From JAIPIY01 sp964489785 (GTDB lineage: Bacteria > Patescibacteriota > Minisyncoccia > Phycocordibacterales > UBA1006): DNA of 56,455 nt. Location: assembly GCA_964489785.1 (NCBI GenBank), contig CAZAZY010000002.1:1-56455 (forward strand), written 5' to 3'. The first letter of the stretch is position 1. Each line of letters starts with the position of its first letter. Under the pieces are notes generated by a model. That model did not search any database. It had not been told where the DNA came from and saw only the letters and a program-made list of their open reading frames with translations. Position numbers and translations under genes: made by a program. Positions 8,593 to 17,183 of the stretch are shown one piece after another.

Positions 8593-10335
8593 TTAAGCCT
8601 CGCAACTAATACATACATTTGGATCATTCGAACTGGTATGGATTTTTATATCTTCAGCGTCTTTTTTCTTGTGTTCCATTTCTTGCAATTTTTTACGTCC
8701 AAATTGTTGTGCCGCATTCATACTGTGTTGATAGTACAATGTTTTTATACCTTTTTCCCATGCGTATAAATACAACGAATTTAAATCTTTGGTAGATATG
8801 GTCGGATCAATCATAATATTCAACGATTGAGCTTGATCAATATATTGTTGACGTACCGCAGCCTGATTAATGATAATTTTTTGATCAATTTCACTAAAGG
8901 TACGGAATACCATTTTTTCATGATGTGTAAGGAAATCTAAATGTTGTACCGATCCATCATTATCTCGGATATCATTCCACACTTCGGTAGTGTTCATACC
9001 TTTTTCTTCTAACAACGCTTCTAATGAAGGATTTTTAATAGTTACCTTCATCTTATCAACGTCTTTTACAAAGGCATTCGACATAAATGGTTCAATACTT
9101 TGAGATACCTGACCCAAAATAAATGCCGATGAAGTCGTAGGGGCAACTGCAATCAATGTTGTATTACGACGACCATATCCCTTTAATATTTCTGGTTCGC
9201 CATAATCTTTTGCTAATTGTTCAGATGCTTGATAAGAACGTTCTTTGATGAATTTAAATATTTCTTCATTTAATTGCATTGCCTTTTCGCTTTCAAATGC
9301 AATATTATTTTCTTGTAAAAATGAATGCCATCCTAAAACTCCCAATCCCAATGCACGGTGTTCTTTTGCAAATTTATATGCCCGTTGCATAAAATAAAAA
9401 GCGGATTGTTTTTGTGGATCAGAACTATCACGGAATGATTCCAATCGAACCAAGAAATCTGAAATAACAGTGTCTAAAAACATCACCAATGTTTCCACTG
9501 CATCAGTATCTTTCCATTCTTGATAGTGTGCCAAATTCATAGATGACAAACAACATACAAATGAAATATCATCGCTGGTTGGTAGACATATCTCTGAACA
9601 TAGATTACTACCATGGATTTTCATTTTTTTGTCTTTGTATACATCAACAGTATTATTATTTACCGTGTCGGAAAAGAGAATATAAGGGTAACCAATTTCT
9701 GTTCGTCGTTGAATTATTTTTGCCCAAATTCTTCGTTTGTCTTGATCACCATCAATCATACCCTGCAACCAATCATCGGTAACAGTAACTGCATAGGTTG
9801 ATTCTTGGATGGGATGACCTTCTTTTCCGATATCAAGAAATTCTTCAATATCTCCATGTTCCACAGGTAGATACGGAGCAAAGTGTCCACGCCGTACAGA
9901 ACCCTGACTAACAATATTAATCAAATTATCAAACAATTCCATAAAATGCACAGCCCCTGAAGATTGACCGTTATCAGCAATTACCGAACCACGAGGACGC
10001 AACCCAGCAAAATGTCCAGCGGTTCCACCACCATATTTTGTCATCATACCTACTTCGGCATGAGTGTACAAAATACGAGACATATCATCGGCAATATAAC
10101 TAGAAAAACAACTAATAGGTAGCCCACGAGACAATCCATAATTTGACCAAACAGGAGAAGCTAGTGAATAGAATCCTCGCGACATGTAATCATAAAATTT
10201 GTCAGCAAAACCTGGTTTGTTTAGATATTTTTCTGCAATGTCTGCAATTTCTCGAATACGCTCTTCTGCAGTTACGCCATCACGCAAATATCCTTTTGCT
10301 AAAAATTTTCTACTGTTTTCGTTAAGCCAATACAT
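8593..10335 (-). CDS. nrdA: class I ribonucleotide reductase, large subunit NrdA (no ATP-cone)
   Basis: This is the catalytic subunit that reduces ribonucleotides. At 580 residues it is shorter than E. coli NrdA (761), and it begins at the catalytic barrel without an ATP-cone. Redox and catalytic residues are visible: SCFSSY (first active-site Cys), NLCSEICLP (N/C/E triad), CCLSSMNLAH (second redox Cys), LYYQHSMN (Tyr pair of the radical path) and a C-terminal CISCEA redox tail. The allosteric ATP-cone lies instead on the partner NrdB encoded just upstream, so the two proteins should work as one regulated complex. A bidirectional-looking terminator follows the gene. Confidence 0.95.
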   Translation of the reverse strand: MYWLNENSRKFLAKGYLRDGVTAEERIREIADIAEKYLNKPGFADKFYDYMSRGFYSLASPVWSNYGLSRGLPISCFSSYIADDMSRILYTHAEVGMMTKYGGGTAGHFAGLRPRGSVIADNGQSSGAVHFMELFDNLINIVSQGSVRRGHFAPYLPVEHGDIEEFLDIGKEGHPIQESTYAVTVTDDWLQGMIDGDQDKRRIWAKIIQRRTEIGYPYILFSDTVNNNTVDVYKDKKMKIHGSNLCSEICLPTSDDISFVCCLSSMNLAHYQEWKDTDAVETLVMFLDTVISDFLVRLESFRDSSDPQKQSAFYFMQRAYKFAKEHRALGLGVLGWHSFLQENNIAFESEKAMQLNEEIFKFIKERSYQASEQLAKDYGEPEILKGYGRRNTTLIAVAPTTSSAFILGQVSQSIEPFMSNAFVKDVDKMKVTIKNPSLEALLEEKGMNTTEVWNDIRDNDGSVQHLDFLTHHEKMVFRTFSEIDQKIIINQAAVRQQYIDQAQSLNIMIDPTISTKDLNSLYLYAWEKGIKTLYYQHSMNAAQQFGRKKLQEMEHKKKDAEDIKIHTSSNDPNVCISCEA

Positions 10336-10361
10336 ATGTCTTTAAAGTAAATAATGAATAA

Positions 10362-11663
10362 TTAAAATAGATCCTCACTGGTAATACTTTTACTTTTTTT
10401 ATTATAATTAATAGACCTCTTGTTAAAGAAATCCCCATGTTTTGTAGCAATTACTTCATCATAGAACCAATCAGACTCTTTCAAGAAAGTTTCATCAGTG
10501 GTAAAAATCTTTTGTATACCAATACTTTCTAATGATTTATTAAACCGTTGTTTAATAAATTCCAGAACAACTACTTTTGGCATAAAATCTAATTCTCCTT
10601 TTTCAAAGATCCAATCCACAACCCCCTTTTCTGCTTCGAACGCTTCGTGACATAACACGATAACCTGATCATAGAATTCTTGATTAAACCATTCTGGATG
10701 TTCTTCTTTGATAATAAGAATAAGATCAATCCCAAATAATCCATGAATTTGTTCTTCTTTTGATGTCGCTTCGACAGCATTTGAAATACCCTTGAACAAA
10801 TTTTTATGCTTATTAAAGGACATCATGATCAAGAACTGAGAGAACAATGATACGTGTTCGATAAATAATGCAAAAAGTAAAATTGATTGACTATATTCCC
10901 TGTTATCATCACTTCGTGCATTTTTTAAAGATTTTTCAAGGTATGAGACACGATTAATTAAGGCTGGGAAGTTTTTTAGATTTTGAAATTCTTCGTTTAA
11001 TCCTAAAATTTCTAGCAAATGGGCATACGCATCTGTATGGCGAACCTCACTTTCTGCAAACGTTGCACCCACTGCACCGATTTCTGGTTTTGGCATTTTT
11101 TTGTACAAATCCCCCCAGAATGTTTTTACCGCGACTTCAATCTGAGCAATCGCAAGCATGCAATGCTTGATTACATTTCTTTCTTTTTCGCTTACATTTA
11201 CTCTGAAATCTTGGACATCACTTACAAAGTTAAATTCTGTATGAATCCAATAAGAGTGGCGGATCGCATGCAAATATTCATACAACTCAGGATATTCATA
11301 CGGTTTCAAATGCATTCGTTTTTTAAAAATATCTCTTTTTCTTTCTTCAGCACGTTGTTGACGATATAAAATATAAGCCTTTGCAGTTTTTGCAAAATTA
11401 AGCTCAATTAAAGTCATTTCGACATAATCTTGCACAATTTCAACATGAGAAATACATTCAGTAACACCCTGATGTACGGCTGATTCAATCAATTTTTCAA
11501 CAACTCTTTCAGTAACTTTTTTTGCATCATGCTCACCACCTTCGGAAACAGAATGCATAGCCTTCATAATTGCATGAGTAATACGACTATGGTCAAAAGG
11601 TACAATTTCACCACTTCTTTTTTGTATGCTATCAAGAACTACTTTGGTTTTATCAAAAGACAT
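10362..11663 (-). CDS. nrdB: class I ribonucleotide reductase, radical subunit NrdB with N-terminal ATP-cone
   Basis: A 433-residue protein that starts at ATG 11663 (MSFDKTK); a TTG two codons upstream is less likely. Residues of about 8-98 form an ATP-cone (RSGEIVPFDHSRI...AYILYRQQRAE). The ferritin-like R2 fold follows. Its metal and radical residues are visible in order: WGDLYKK (Asp), SEVRHTDAY (Glu, His and, four after His, the radical Tyr), FIEHVSLFSQF (Glu) and EEQIHGLFG (Glu, His). The C-terminal EDLF tail would bind NrdA. Normal R2 proteins are about 320-380 residues and lack an ATP-cone. This subunit probably carries overall activity control, as described for a few other NrdB proteins. 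nrdA follows after 26 nt. Confidence 0.93.
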   Translation of the reverse strand: MSFDKTKVVLDSIQKRSGEIVPFDHSRITHAIMKAMHSVSEGGEHDAKKVTERVVEKLIESAVHQGVTECISHVEIVQDYVEMTLIELNFAKTAKAYILYRQQRAEERKRDIFKKRMHLKPYEYPELYEYLHAIRHSYWIHTEFNFVSDVQDFRVNVSEKERNVIKHCMLAIAQIEVAVKTFWGDLYKKMPKPEIGAVGATFAESEVRHTDAYAHLLEILGLNEEFQNLKNFPALINRVSYLEKSLKNARSDDNREYSQSILLFALFIEHVSLFSQFLIMMSFNKHKNLFKGISNAVEATSKEEQIHGLFGIDLILIIKEEHPEWFNQEFYDQVIVLCHEAFEAEKGVVDWIFEKGELDFMPKVVVLEFIKQRFNKSLESIGIQKIFTTDETFLKESDWFYDEVIATKHGDFFNKRSINYNKKSKSITSEDLF

Positions 11664-11898
11664 ATACAAAATAAAAACTAATAATGGGCACGGGTTTTAA
11701 GACTCTATTTTTATCTGCACGGTGCACAATGTGTATGTACAGTATACAAAGTATGCAATCATCCAACAAGTTTTTTTTACCAAATTCAGTATTACGAAAC
11801 GAAAACTCATGACCATCAAACGATACCTCAGAAAAATATTACCCCTGGCCCTCAAATATGATTTATCATAAAAAAAGATTCTTATTTCCAGAGAAAAA
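11664..11898. other. nrdB upstream region, no gene seen
   Basis: About 235 nt with no supported gene. A TATACT element on the minus strand at about 11740 would give a leader of roughly 75 nt for nrdB. I looked for a NrdR-box pair and saw no convincing one. Confidence 0.5.
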
Positions 11899-11937
11899 AA
11901 TAAAAACGAGAAGGATTTTTGCCTTCTCGTTTTTATT
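11899..11937 (-). terminator. terminator after the VIT1/CCC1-type gene
   Basis: A 16-bp stem AATAAAAACGAGAAGG/CCTTCTCGTTTTTATT with a 7-nt loop; AT-rich flanks give a U tract on the minus strand. Confidence 0.85.
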
Positions 11938-11949
11938 TTGTTATTTTTA

Positions 11950-12477
11950 TTAAATAACCAATCCAGACAATAACGAACCAACCCCGTACGCAACAAAAGC
12001 AGCAAAAGAACCAACAAACAATGTCTCAAATATTGATGCAATAACACCGTGACCTGATATTTTACTCTTCAAAAGACCTAATATTGCCAGTGTAAGCCCT
12101 GTACACAACGATGCCATGGTGAAACTATCAAATGACAATCCTGGAAACCATCGTGCAACCAAGAACACAATCAATGGCATAAAACCAAAGAAACAAAAAG
12201 ACAAAAATGTCGCCATCCCATTTTTTAAAGGAATCATGAAATGAGTTCTATCTTCGTCTGTTTCTCCTGATGCACGCTCGTAGTCTTCTTCGGCTCGTGA
12301 CGACAAATAATCCCCTGCACCCATGGAAACCCCATCAGCTAGAAGGTTTGCTAACCCTAATACAATAATCAATCCTGCAGGAGCACCAGCCCCTACAGCA
12401 CTGGCGATAACAGCAAATGTAGTAATAATTCCATCAAGACCGCCATAGACGATACTTTTAATATACTTTCCTAACAT
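11950..12477 (-). CDS. VIT1/CCC1-family membrane transporter
   Basis: A 175-residue protein with about five membrane segments. It opens with YIKSIVYGGLDGIITTFAV, followed by LGLANLLADGVSMGAGDYLS. Both are signatures of the VIT1/CCC1 family, which moves Fe(II) or Mn(II) out of the cytoplasm. The acidic stretch EEDYERASGETDED after the second helix corresponds to the cytoplasmic metal-binding region in shortened form. The substrate is not determined by the sequence. A strong hairpin terminator lies just downstream (11899-11937). Confidence 0.85.
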   Translation of the reverse strand: MLGKYIKSIVYGGLDGIITTFAVIASAVGAGAPAGLIIVLGLANLLADGVSMGAGDYLSSRAEEDYERASGETDEDRTHFMIPLKNGMATFLSFCFFGFMPLIVFLVARWFPGLSFDSFTMASLCTGLTLAILGLLKSKISGHGVIASIFETLFVGSFAAFVAYGVGSLLSGLVI

Positions 12478-12501
12478 ACATAAAAAAATTTAAAATAATA
12501 A

Positions 12502-15500
12502 TTATTTTGATTCAGTTTCAAAAGCCGTATCAATGATTCCCTTTGTAACAGAAAACGGTTCTGAAGTAAATACTGGAGTATAAGATTCGTTTGCATTTTT
12601 TGCTTCAATGGTAACATAATAATTTCCATTTGCTATCAAACAGTAATATCTTCCTCTTTCATCGACAATCACGTGCTTCATTTCTTTTTGTAGTTTTGCA
12701 GAAAATACACGAATAATACCAAATGATAATGGGATACCACGATGGGTAACAGTACCATGAGGATGTGGTCTTAACAATGTAACACGAACAAAAAAGATGA
12801 GAATATATGCAATAAAGACAATAGTATTTAATGTTGATGGTAATGCAAATAATGCCCAGGCTGCAATACCAAAACCAATCCAGAAAAACAAACTGGCAAT
12901 TTTAACCAACAATGCTTCATGCTTTACATCAAAACTCATGACACCCATTTCTTTTTTAGCAAATTCATTCCAGTTGAATTTCAATGGATCCATAGGAATG
13001 TTTTGCTTAATCACCTGACCCTCTTCGCTAATGGTGATTTGCCCTCCGAAATACAAATTATCATATACCGCATCTTTTGTAGTGTTTGCCAATTTTTGTG
13101 ATGGGAATTGATAATCTGTTTTATGAATCATAAGAGTATAAGTTCCTGGTTTCACCAAAAATCCATATCTTCCATCCAGATCAGTAATAGAAGTTGCTAC
13201 TTCGTTACCGTTTATATCCATCAACATCACATATGCTGGATCTAATGGCTGTTTTGTTATTGCATCATATACAACCCCCCATTTTTCTATTTTTTTCTTG
13301 AGACCCAAACCTGACAGCAAGAAATTCCATAATCGCATAGGCACAGTAGATAACTGTGGTAATAATGCCATACCTGCAGTTGCAATACCAGCAACGCTTG
13401 CCAAAATACCCAAGGTTGTTATAGCCTGACCTGTGTTACTTTGCACAAAATGAGTTACAGAAGAAACTACTTCTTCGATAATTTGCACCAATCCTGATAA
13501 TAAATTATCTGAGCCTTGATTATTTGTGGTCAACGAAGAAGAATCATCTTCATTATCAAATGGAGTATCTTCGGATTCTTCTACTTCTTCAGTTTCTTCA
13601 ACCTCTCCTTCATCTACAGGATCTTCATCTGGTAATTCTGGATTCAATGGATCACTTGGTACATTATCCGAATCTTCGGGTGCAGGTAATTGATTAGGTG
13701 CAGGAAGTGTAGGGATAATAATGGCCGAACTTCCAGAAGAAGTACTACTTGAATTGGATTCTTCTTCAGTATCTGATTCTATTGTCTGAGTAATAGCAAA
13801 TGATGAAAAAGATGAAGTAAAAAAGACGCATCGATTTTTAACATCAATAGTACATGTTGTTAACAGCGACCAAGAACTTGACTCTGGAGATTTGTGATAC
13901 ACATTATATGTATCGCCAATAGTAATACCAGGAATAGTCTCAATCCAAAATTCAACAAGCCGAGATGCCTGTAAATCTTTATCAGGCAACCCAAAAGAAA
14001 AACTTCGTAAAATTTCTTGATCCTCAATACCAGGCAATGTAGTGAGTTCCAAATCTTCATTAAGACTCAGAGATTCAAAATTTGCCTTTCCTGCATATCT
14101 AAACTCTGTACCTTGAAAAATATGCATACGATCCATGGCTGGAGAAACTTGATTAAATGCAAGTACATTATTAAATAATGCCCGAATACCATTTGTTCCT
14201 TCAAATCTGATCCCCCAACCTTCATTTAATGGTTCATAAATACCAGAATTATAAAAAGCCATTTGTAAATCATCAGAGGAAAGGAAATATGAACTTGTCG
14301 GTGAATCCCATGAAATAACAACATTACTAGTTGGAAAAGGATTTAAATACCCATATCCATAACCATACATATATTCACTTGCTGAACCCTCTGACATCAA
14401 AGATACATCATATCTAGAGACATCTAATTCATTTTCTAATACGTCCAAATGTAAGACATGAGGCATATTATCAAATACAATAAAATCAAGCCCATATTGA
14501 CTAGTAAAAGAGTCTTCCAATAAATCCAGTCGAGACCAAGCACCACCCCCACCACCAACAAGCCTTTCTACTGTCGTATTATAGTTTCCGGGATTTCCAT
14601 TATCAGAATATGCTACATATAAAACCCCGTTATCATCTATGTCTATCTTTGTAAAATTAGGGCTATGAGTAGAAAATCCTGCATTACCAATAAGTGTACC
14701 GTTATCTAGGGCGTCTTTTACTGTGAGTTTATTTGATACCGTATAATCACGATACGCAATATATAAATGATCTTCGACTGATAACATACCAAAAGAACCT
14801 GAAATATCTGTATAGAAAGGAATATTCATGATTGATTCCCAATCCAACACCAGCGTTTCCACATCAATACGATAAAAAAATCCATCATGATACTTATACC
14901 CAATATATACGGTATCATTTTCATCAATTTCAATTTCTGAGCTAAAAACATTTGTCGCTACAATACCCGTAGTGCCAACATTTTCCCAATCAGGACCATC
15001 ATCATATTTCATCACATGGAGCATGTTGTCATAATTTATCACTATATATACAACATCATTTGAATCTATTGCGATACCATAATCATTTAATGAGGCAGTT
15101 GCAAAAAGAGGATATTGACCAACTTGTTCCCAAGATCCTTGCGTAAATCTAATAACAGCAGGGCCAGTCCCATTATTAAAGATAATATAAGGAATATTTT
15201 GTGAATCAATAGCCATTTTGGGTTGAGTGCCACTCAACGCAGAGTCAGTAAAACTCCCCCAAAACCCTTCGACAAAACCCTTTGCTTGAATTTTTCCAAA
15301 TTTATCTACATAAGCAACACCGAATCTATCCCCAGTAGGACTTTTTGCAATAGAAAATCTATTATAATGGTCTGCTGTCGATACCTGAAAAACACTTTCT
15401 GTCAAACTTTCCCAAATAGGATTATCTGCAGTGATTCGATATCCAGCCAATCGCCCTAAATCCCAACCATATCCGTATCCATAACCATATCCGTATCCAT

Positions 15501-15645
15501 ACCCCCAACCCACGTCACCTGTCTGTCGTGCAAATTGTGCAAATGCCGCTCCAGAACCCACAACCAAACCAATAATCAAGACTGCAAGAAAACTTTCTTT
15601 TTTTCTAATAAAAAAATGATGTGCTTTTTTAACATGATGTATCAT
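12502..15645 (-). CDS. large surface protein: signal anchor, Tyr-Gly runs, propeller-like repeats, acidic stalk, carboxypeptidase-regulatory-like domains
   Basis: It has 1047 residues. A signal/anchor segment LAVLIIGLVVGSGAAFA (about 19-36) is followed by WGYGYGYGYGYGYGW. Residues of about 70-420 carry repeats of the type IDSxDVVYIVINY and IDDNGVLYVAYSD, suggesting a beta-propeller. A second Tyr-Gly run (YMYGYGYGYL) precedes a jelly-roll/Ig-like part. An acidic Pro/Ser/Glu stalk (about 635-700) leads to a membrane helix (about 735-757). After it come a carboxypeptidase-regulatory-like domain (VVYDAITKQPLDPAYVMLMD), two more membrane helices and a second such domain. It is probably an envelope adhesin or sensor; no function is established. 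A TACTAT box lies 8 nt before the start. Confidence 0.75.
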   Translation of the reverse strand: MIHHVKKAHHFFIRKKESFLAVLIIGLVVGSGAAFAQFARQTGDVGWGYGYGYGYGYGYGWDLGRLAGYRITADNPIWESLTESVFQVSTADHYNRFSIAKSPTGDRFGVAYVDKFGKIQAKGFVEGFWGSFTDSALSGTQPKMAIDSQNIPYIIFNNGTGPAVIRFTQGSWEQVGQYPLFATASLNDYGIAIDSNDVVYIVINYDNMLHVMKYDDGPDWENVGTTGIVATNVFSSEIEIDENDTVYIGYKYHDGFFYRIDVETLVLDWESIMNIPFYTDISGSFGMLSVEDHLYIAYRDYTVSNKLTVKDALDNGTLIGNAGFSTHSPNFTKIDIDDNGVLYVAYSDNGNPGNYNTTVERLVGGGGGAWSRLDLLEDSFTSQYGLDFIVFDNMPHVLHLDVLENELDVSRYDVSLMSEGSASEYMYGYGYGYLNPFPTSNVVISWDSPTSSYFLSSDDLQMAFYNSGIYEPLNEGWGIRFEGTNGIRALFNNVLAFNQVSPAMDRMHIFQGTEFRYAGKANFESLSLNEDLELTTLPGIEDQEILRSFSFGLPDKDLQASRLVEFWIETIPGITIGDTYNVYHKSPESSSWSLLTTCTIDVKNRCVFFTSSFSSFAITQTIESDTEEESNSSSTSSGSSAIIIPTLPAPNQLPAPEDSDNVPSDPLNPELPDEDPVDEGEVEETEEVEESEDTPFDNEDDSSSLTTNNQGSDNLLSGLVQIIEEVVSSVTHFVQSNTGQAITTLGILASVAGIATAGMALLPQLSTVPMRLWNFLLSGLGLKKKIEKWGVVYDAITKQPLDPAYVMLMDINGNEVATSITDLDGRYGFLVKPGTYTLMIHKTDYQFPSQKLANTTKDAVYDNLYFGGQITISEEGQVIKQNIPMDPLKFNWNEFAKKEMGVMSFDVKHEALLVKIASLFFWIGFGIAAWALFALPSTLNTIVFIAYILIFFVRVTLLRPHPHGTVTHRGIPLSFGIIRVFSAKLQKEMKHVIVDERGRYYCLIANGNYYVTIEAKNANESYTPVFTSEPFSVTKGIIDTAFETESK

Positions 15646-15653
15646 AAAATTTT

Positions 15654-15659
15654 ATAGTA
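15654..15659 (-). promoter_or_regulatory. -10 box of the surface-protein gene, 8 nt before ATG
   Basis: TACTAT. A second, plus-strand TATACT between this and 15698 may serve the GT39-type gene. Confidence 0.55.
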
Positions 15660-15697
15660 TTACCTATCATCCTATAGTATACTATATACGCGAAAAT

Positions 15698-17179
15698 ATG
15701 CATAGATTTTTTTCTTTCGTAAAAAAAAATAGTATCATCTTTTTACTTATTCTCATTATTGGCATAGGTGCTTATATCCGTTTTACAGATCTTGGTCAAC
15801 CTTCGTTATGGATAGACGAAGGATATTCTATCAATGCATCACAACAAATTCTTGTTCATGGAAAACCATTATTAGAATCGGGAGAATTGTATACCAATCA
15901 ACCATTAGCATCATATTTTATTGCCGGATCAATAAAAATTTTTGGATTTGACCCCTATAATCCATGGAGTACTCGATTACCCTCTGCGATTTTTGGTGTA
16001 TTAAATATTCTTTTAGTGTTTCTTTTTACTAAACGTCTATTTGATAACAACTGGATTGCTTTGGGTTCTGCTTTTTTTGTTGCTTTTTTTCCATGGGAAA
16101 TTGCCTGGTCACGCCAAGCTCGCGGATACACTATGTTACAGTTTTTCCTACTTTTATCTTTTGATCATATTCTTGCCTTTATCCAAGAACGAAAAATACG
16201 TCATGCATTGCTAGGCAGTATTGCATTTGTTTTTGCCTATTTTAGTCACAATCTTGCTGTAGCCTTTTTACCAGGAATATTTATGACCATTGGATTATGG
16301 ATGTTGCTAGGTATTCAGACTATCTCATGGAAAAAATCATGGCCTTTTTTATTACTTTCTTTGTTTGCGATTGCACTGGGGCAATCTTGGCTGCAACGCA
16401 TAGATATTATTAATTATATTAGTTTTTATAATGAATTCATTTGGAATACCATGCCATGGATATTTGGCTTTGGAGTACTTGGATTTCTTTTTTCTATATT
16501 TCAAAAAAGATATATTATCTCGGGAATACTATTATTGGGAACAACTACTATTGCTTATATTATCATTGCATCTTATGGGGCAACGTTGCAATATCGATAT
16601 TTAGTCCCATTAATACCTTTTATAGGTATTGGGTGCATGTATGTATTTTTTTATTTTTTTTCTTCAATTGTTTCTCTAAGTAAAAAATATATATTATATC
16701 CTTTAGCATCTTGTATTGCATTTTTTGTTTTTTGCGTTTTTCTTGTCATAAACGAACAAGCGATTTTTTATCCCACATCACAGTTAGACAAGGGTTCACC
16801 TCAACCAGACTTCAATCATGCATATGAATATATTATGGATAATAAAAGCCCATATCACGTAATTATTTCTCCTTATGCGCATATGACAAATATATATTTA
16901 GGAGATCCAGGTATATTATTACCAGTATCGCTCACCGGAAGATCAAAAGATCTTGATCTAATTATCACCAATCAAAATACTGATTATTATACCAATGCAC
17001 CCACAATGAAAAAAAACGATATTGTCGATTTTATGCATACTCATTCTGGTTATATATTACTAGACAGTATGGCAGCATACAGAATCCCAGAAATGATGCA
17101 GATAATTCAATCACAAAAATTACAATTAGTTTTTTCAAAAATTAATAAAGATCAAGGAATTTGGGTGTTTGCATTTTAA
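15698..17179 (+). CDS. GT39/ArnT-like membrane glycosyltransferase
   Basis: A 493-residue GT-C type protein with many membrane helices. After the first helix comes LWIDEGYSINA, whose Asp-Glu pair matches the catalytic periplasmic-loop motif of dolichyl/undecaprenyl-phosphate-sugar transferases. WSRQARGYTMLQFF also matches the GT39/GT83 pattern. The family moves a sugar from a lipid-phosphate carrier to a protein, lipid or polysaccharide outside the membrane. It is divergent from the surface-protein gene and convergent with the giant glycosyltransferase, which places it in the surface-glycan locus. The GT2 at 26167 could make its lipid-sugar donor (inference). Confidence 0.85.
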   Translation: MHRFFSFVKKNSIIFLLILIIGIGAYIRFTDLGQPSLWIDEGYSINASQQILVHGKPLLESGELYTNQPLASYFIAGSIKIFGFDPYNPWSTRLPSAIFGVLNILLVFLFTKRLFDNNWIALGSAFFVAFFPWEIAWSRQARGYTMLQFFLLLSFDHILAFIQERKIRHALLGSIAFVFAYFSHNLAVAFLPGIFMTIGLWMLLGIQTISWKKSWPFLLLSLFAIALGQSWLQRIDIINYISFYNEFIWNTMPWIFGFGVLGFLFSIFQKRYIISGILLLGTTTIAYIIIASYGATLQYRYLVPLIPFIGIGCMYVFFYFFSSIVSLSKKYILYPLASCIAFFVFCVFLVINEQAIFYPTSQLDKGSPQPDFNHAYEYIMDNKSPYHVIISPYAHMTNIYLGDPGILLPVSLTGRSKDLDLIITNQNTDYYTNAPTMKKNDIVDFMHTHSGYILLDSMAAYRIPEMMQIIQSQKLQLVFSKINKDQGIWVFAF

Positions 17180-17183
17180 TATA

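Noticed and set aside
11697..12047. Minus-strand frame of 116 codons.
   Set aside because: Overlaps the VIT1/CCC1-type gene in another frame, runs through a strong terminator and is not protein-like.
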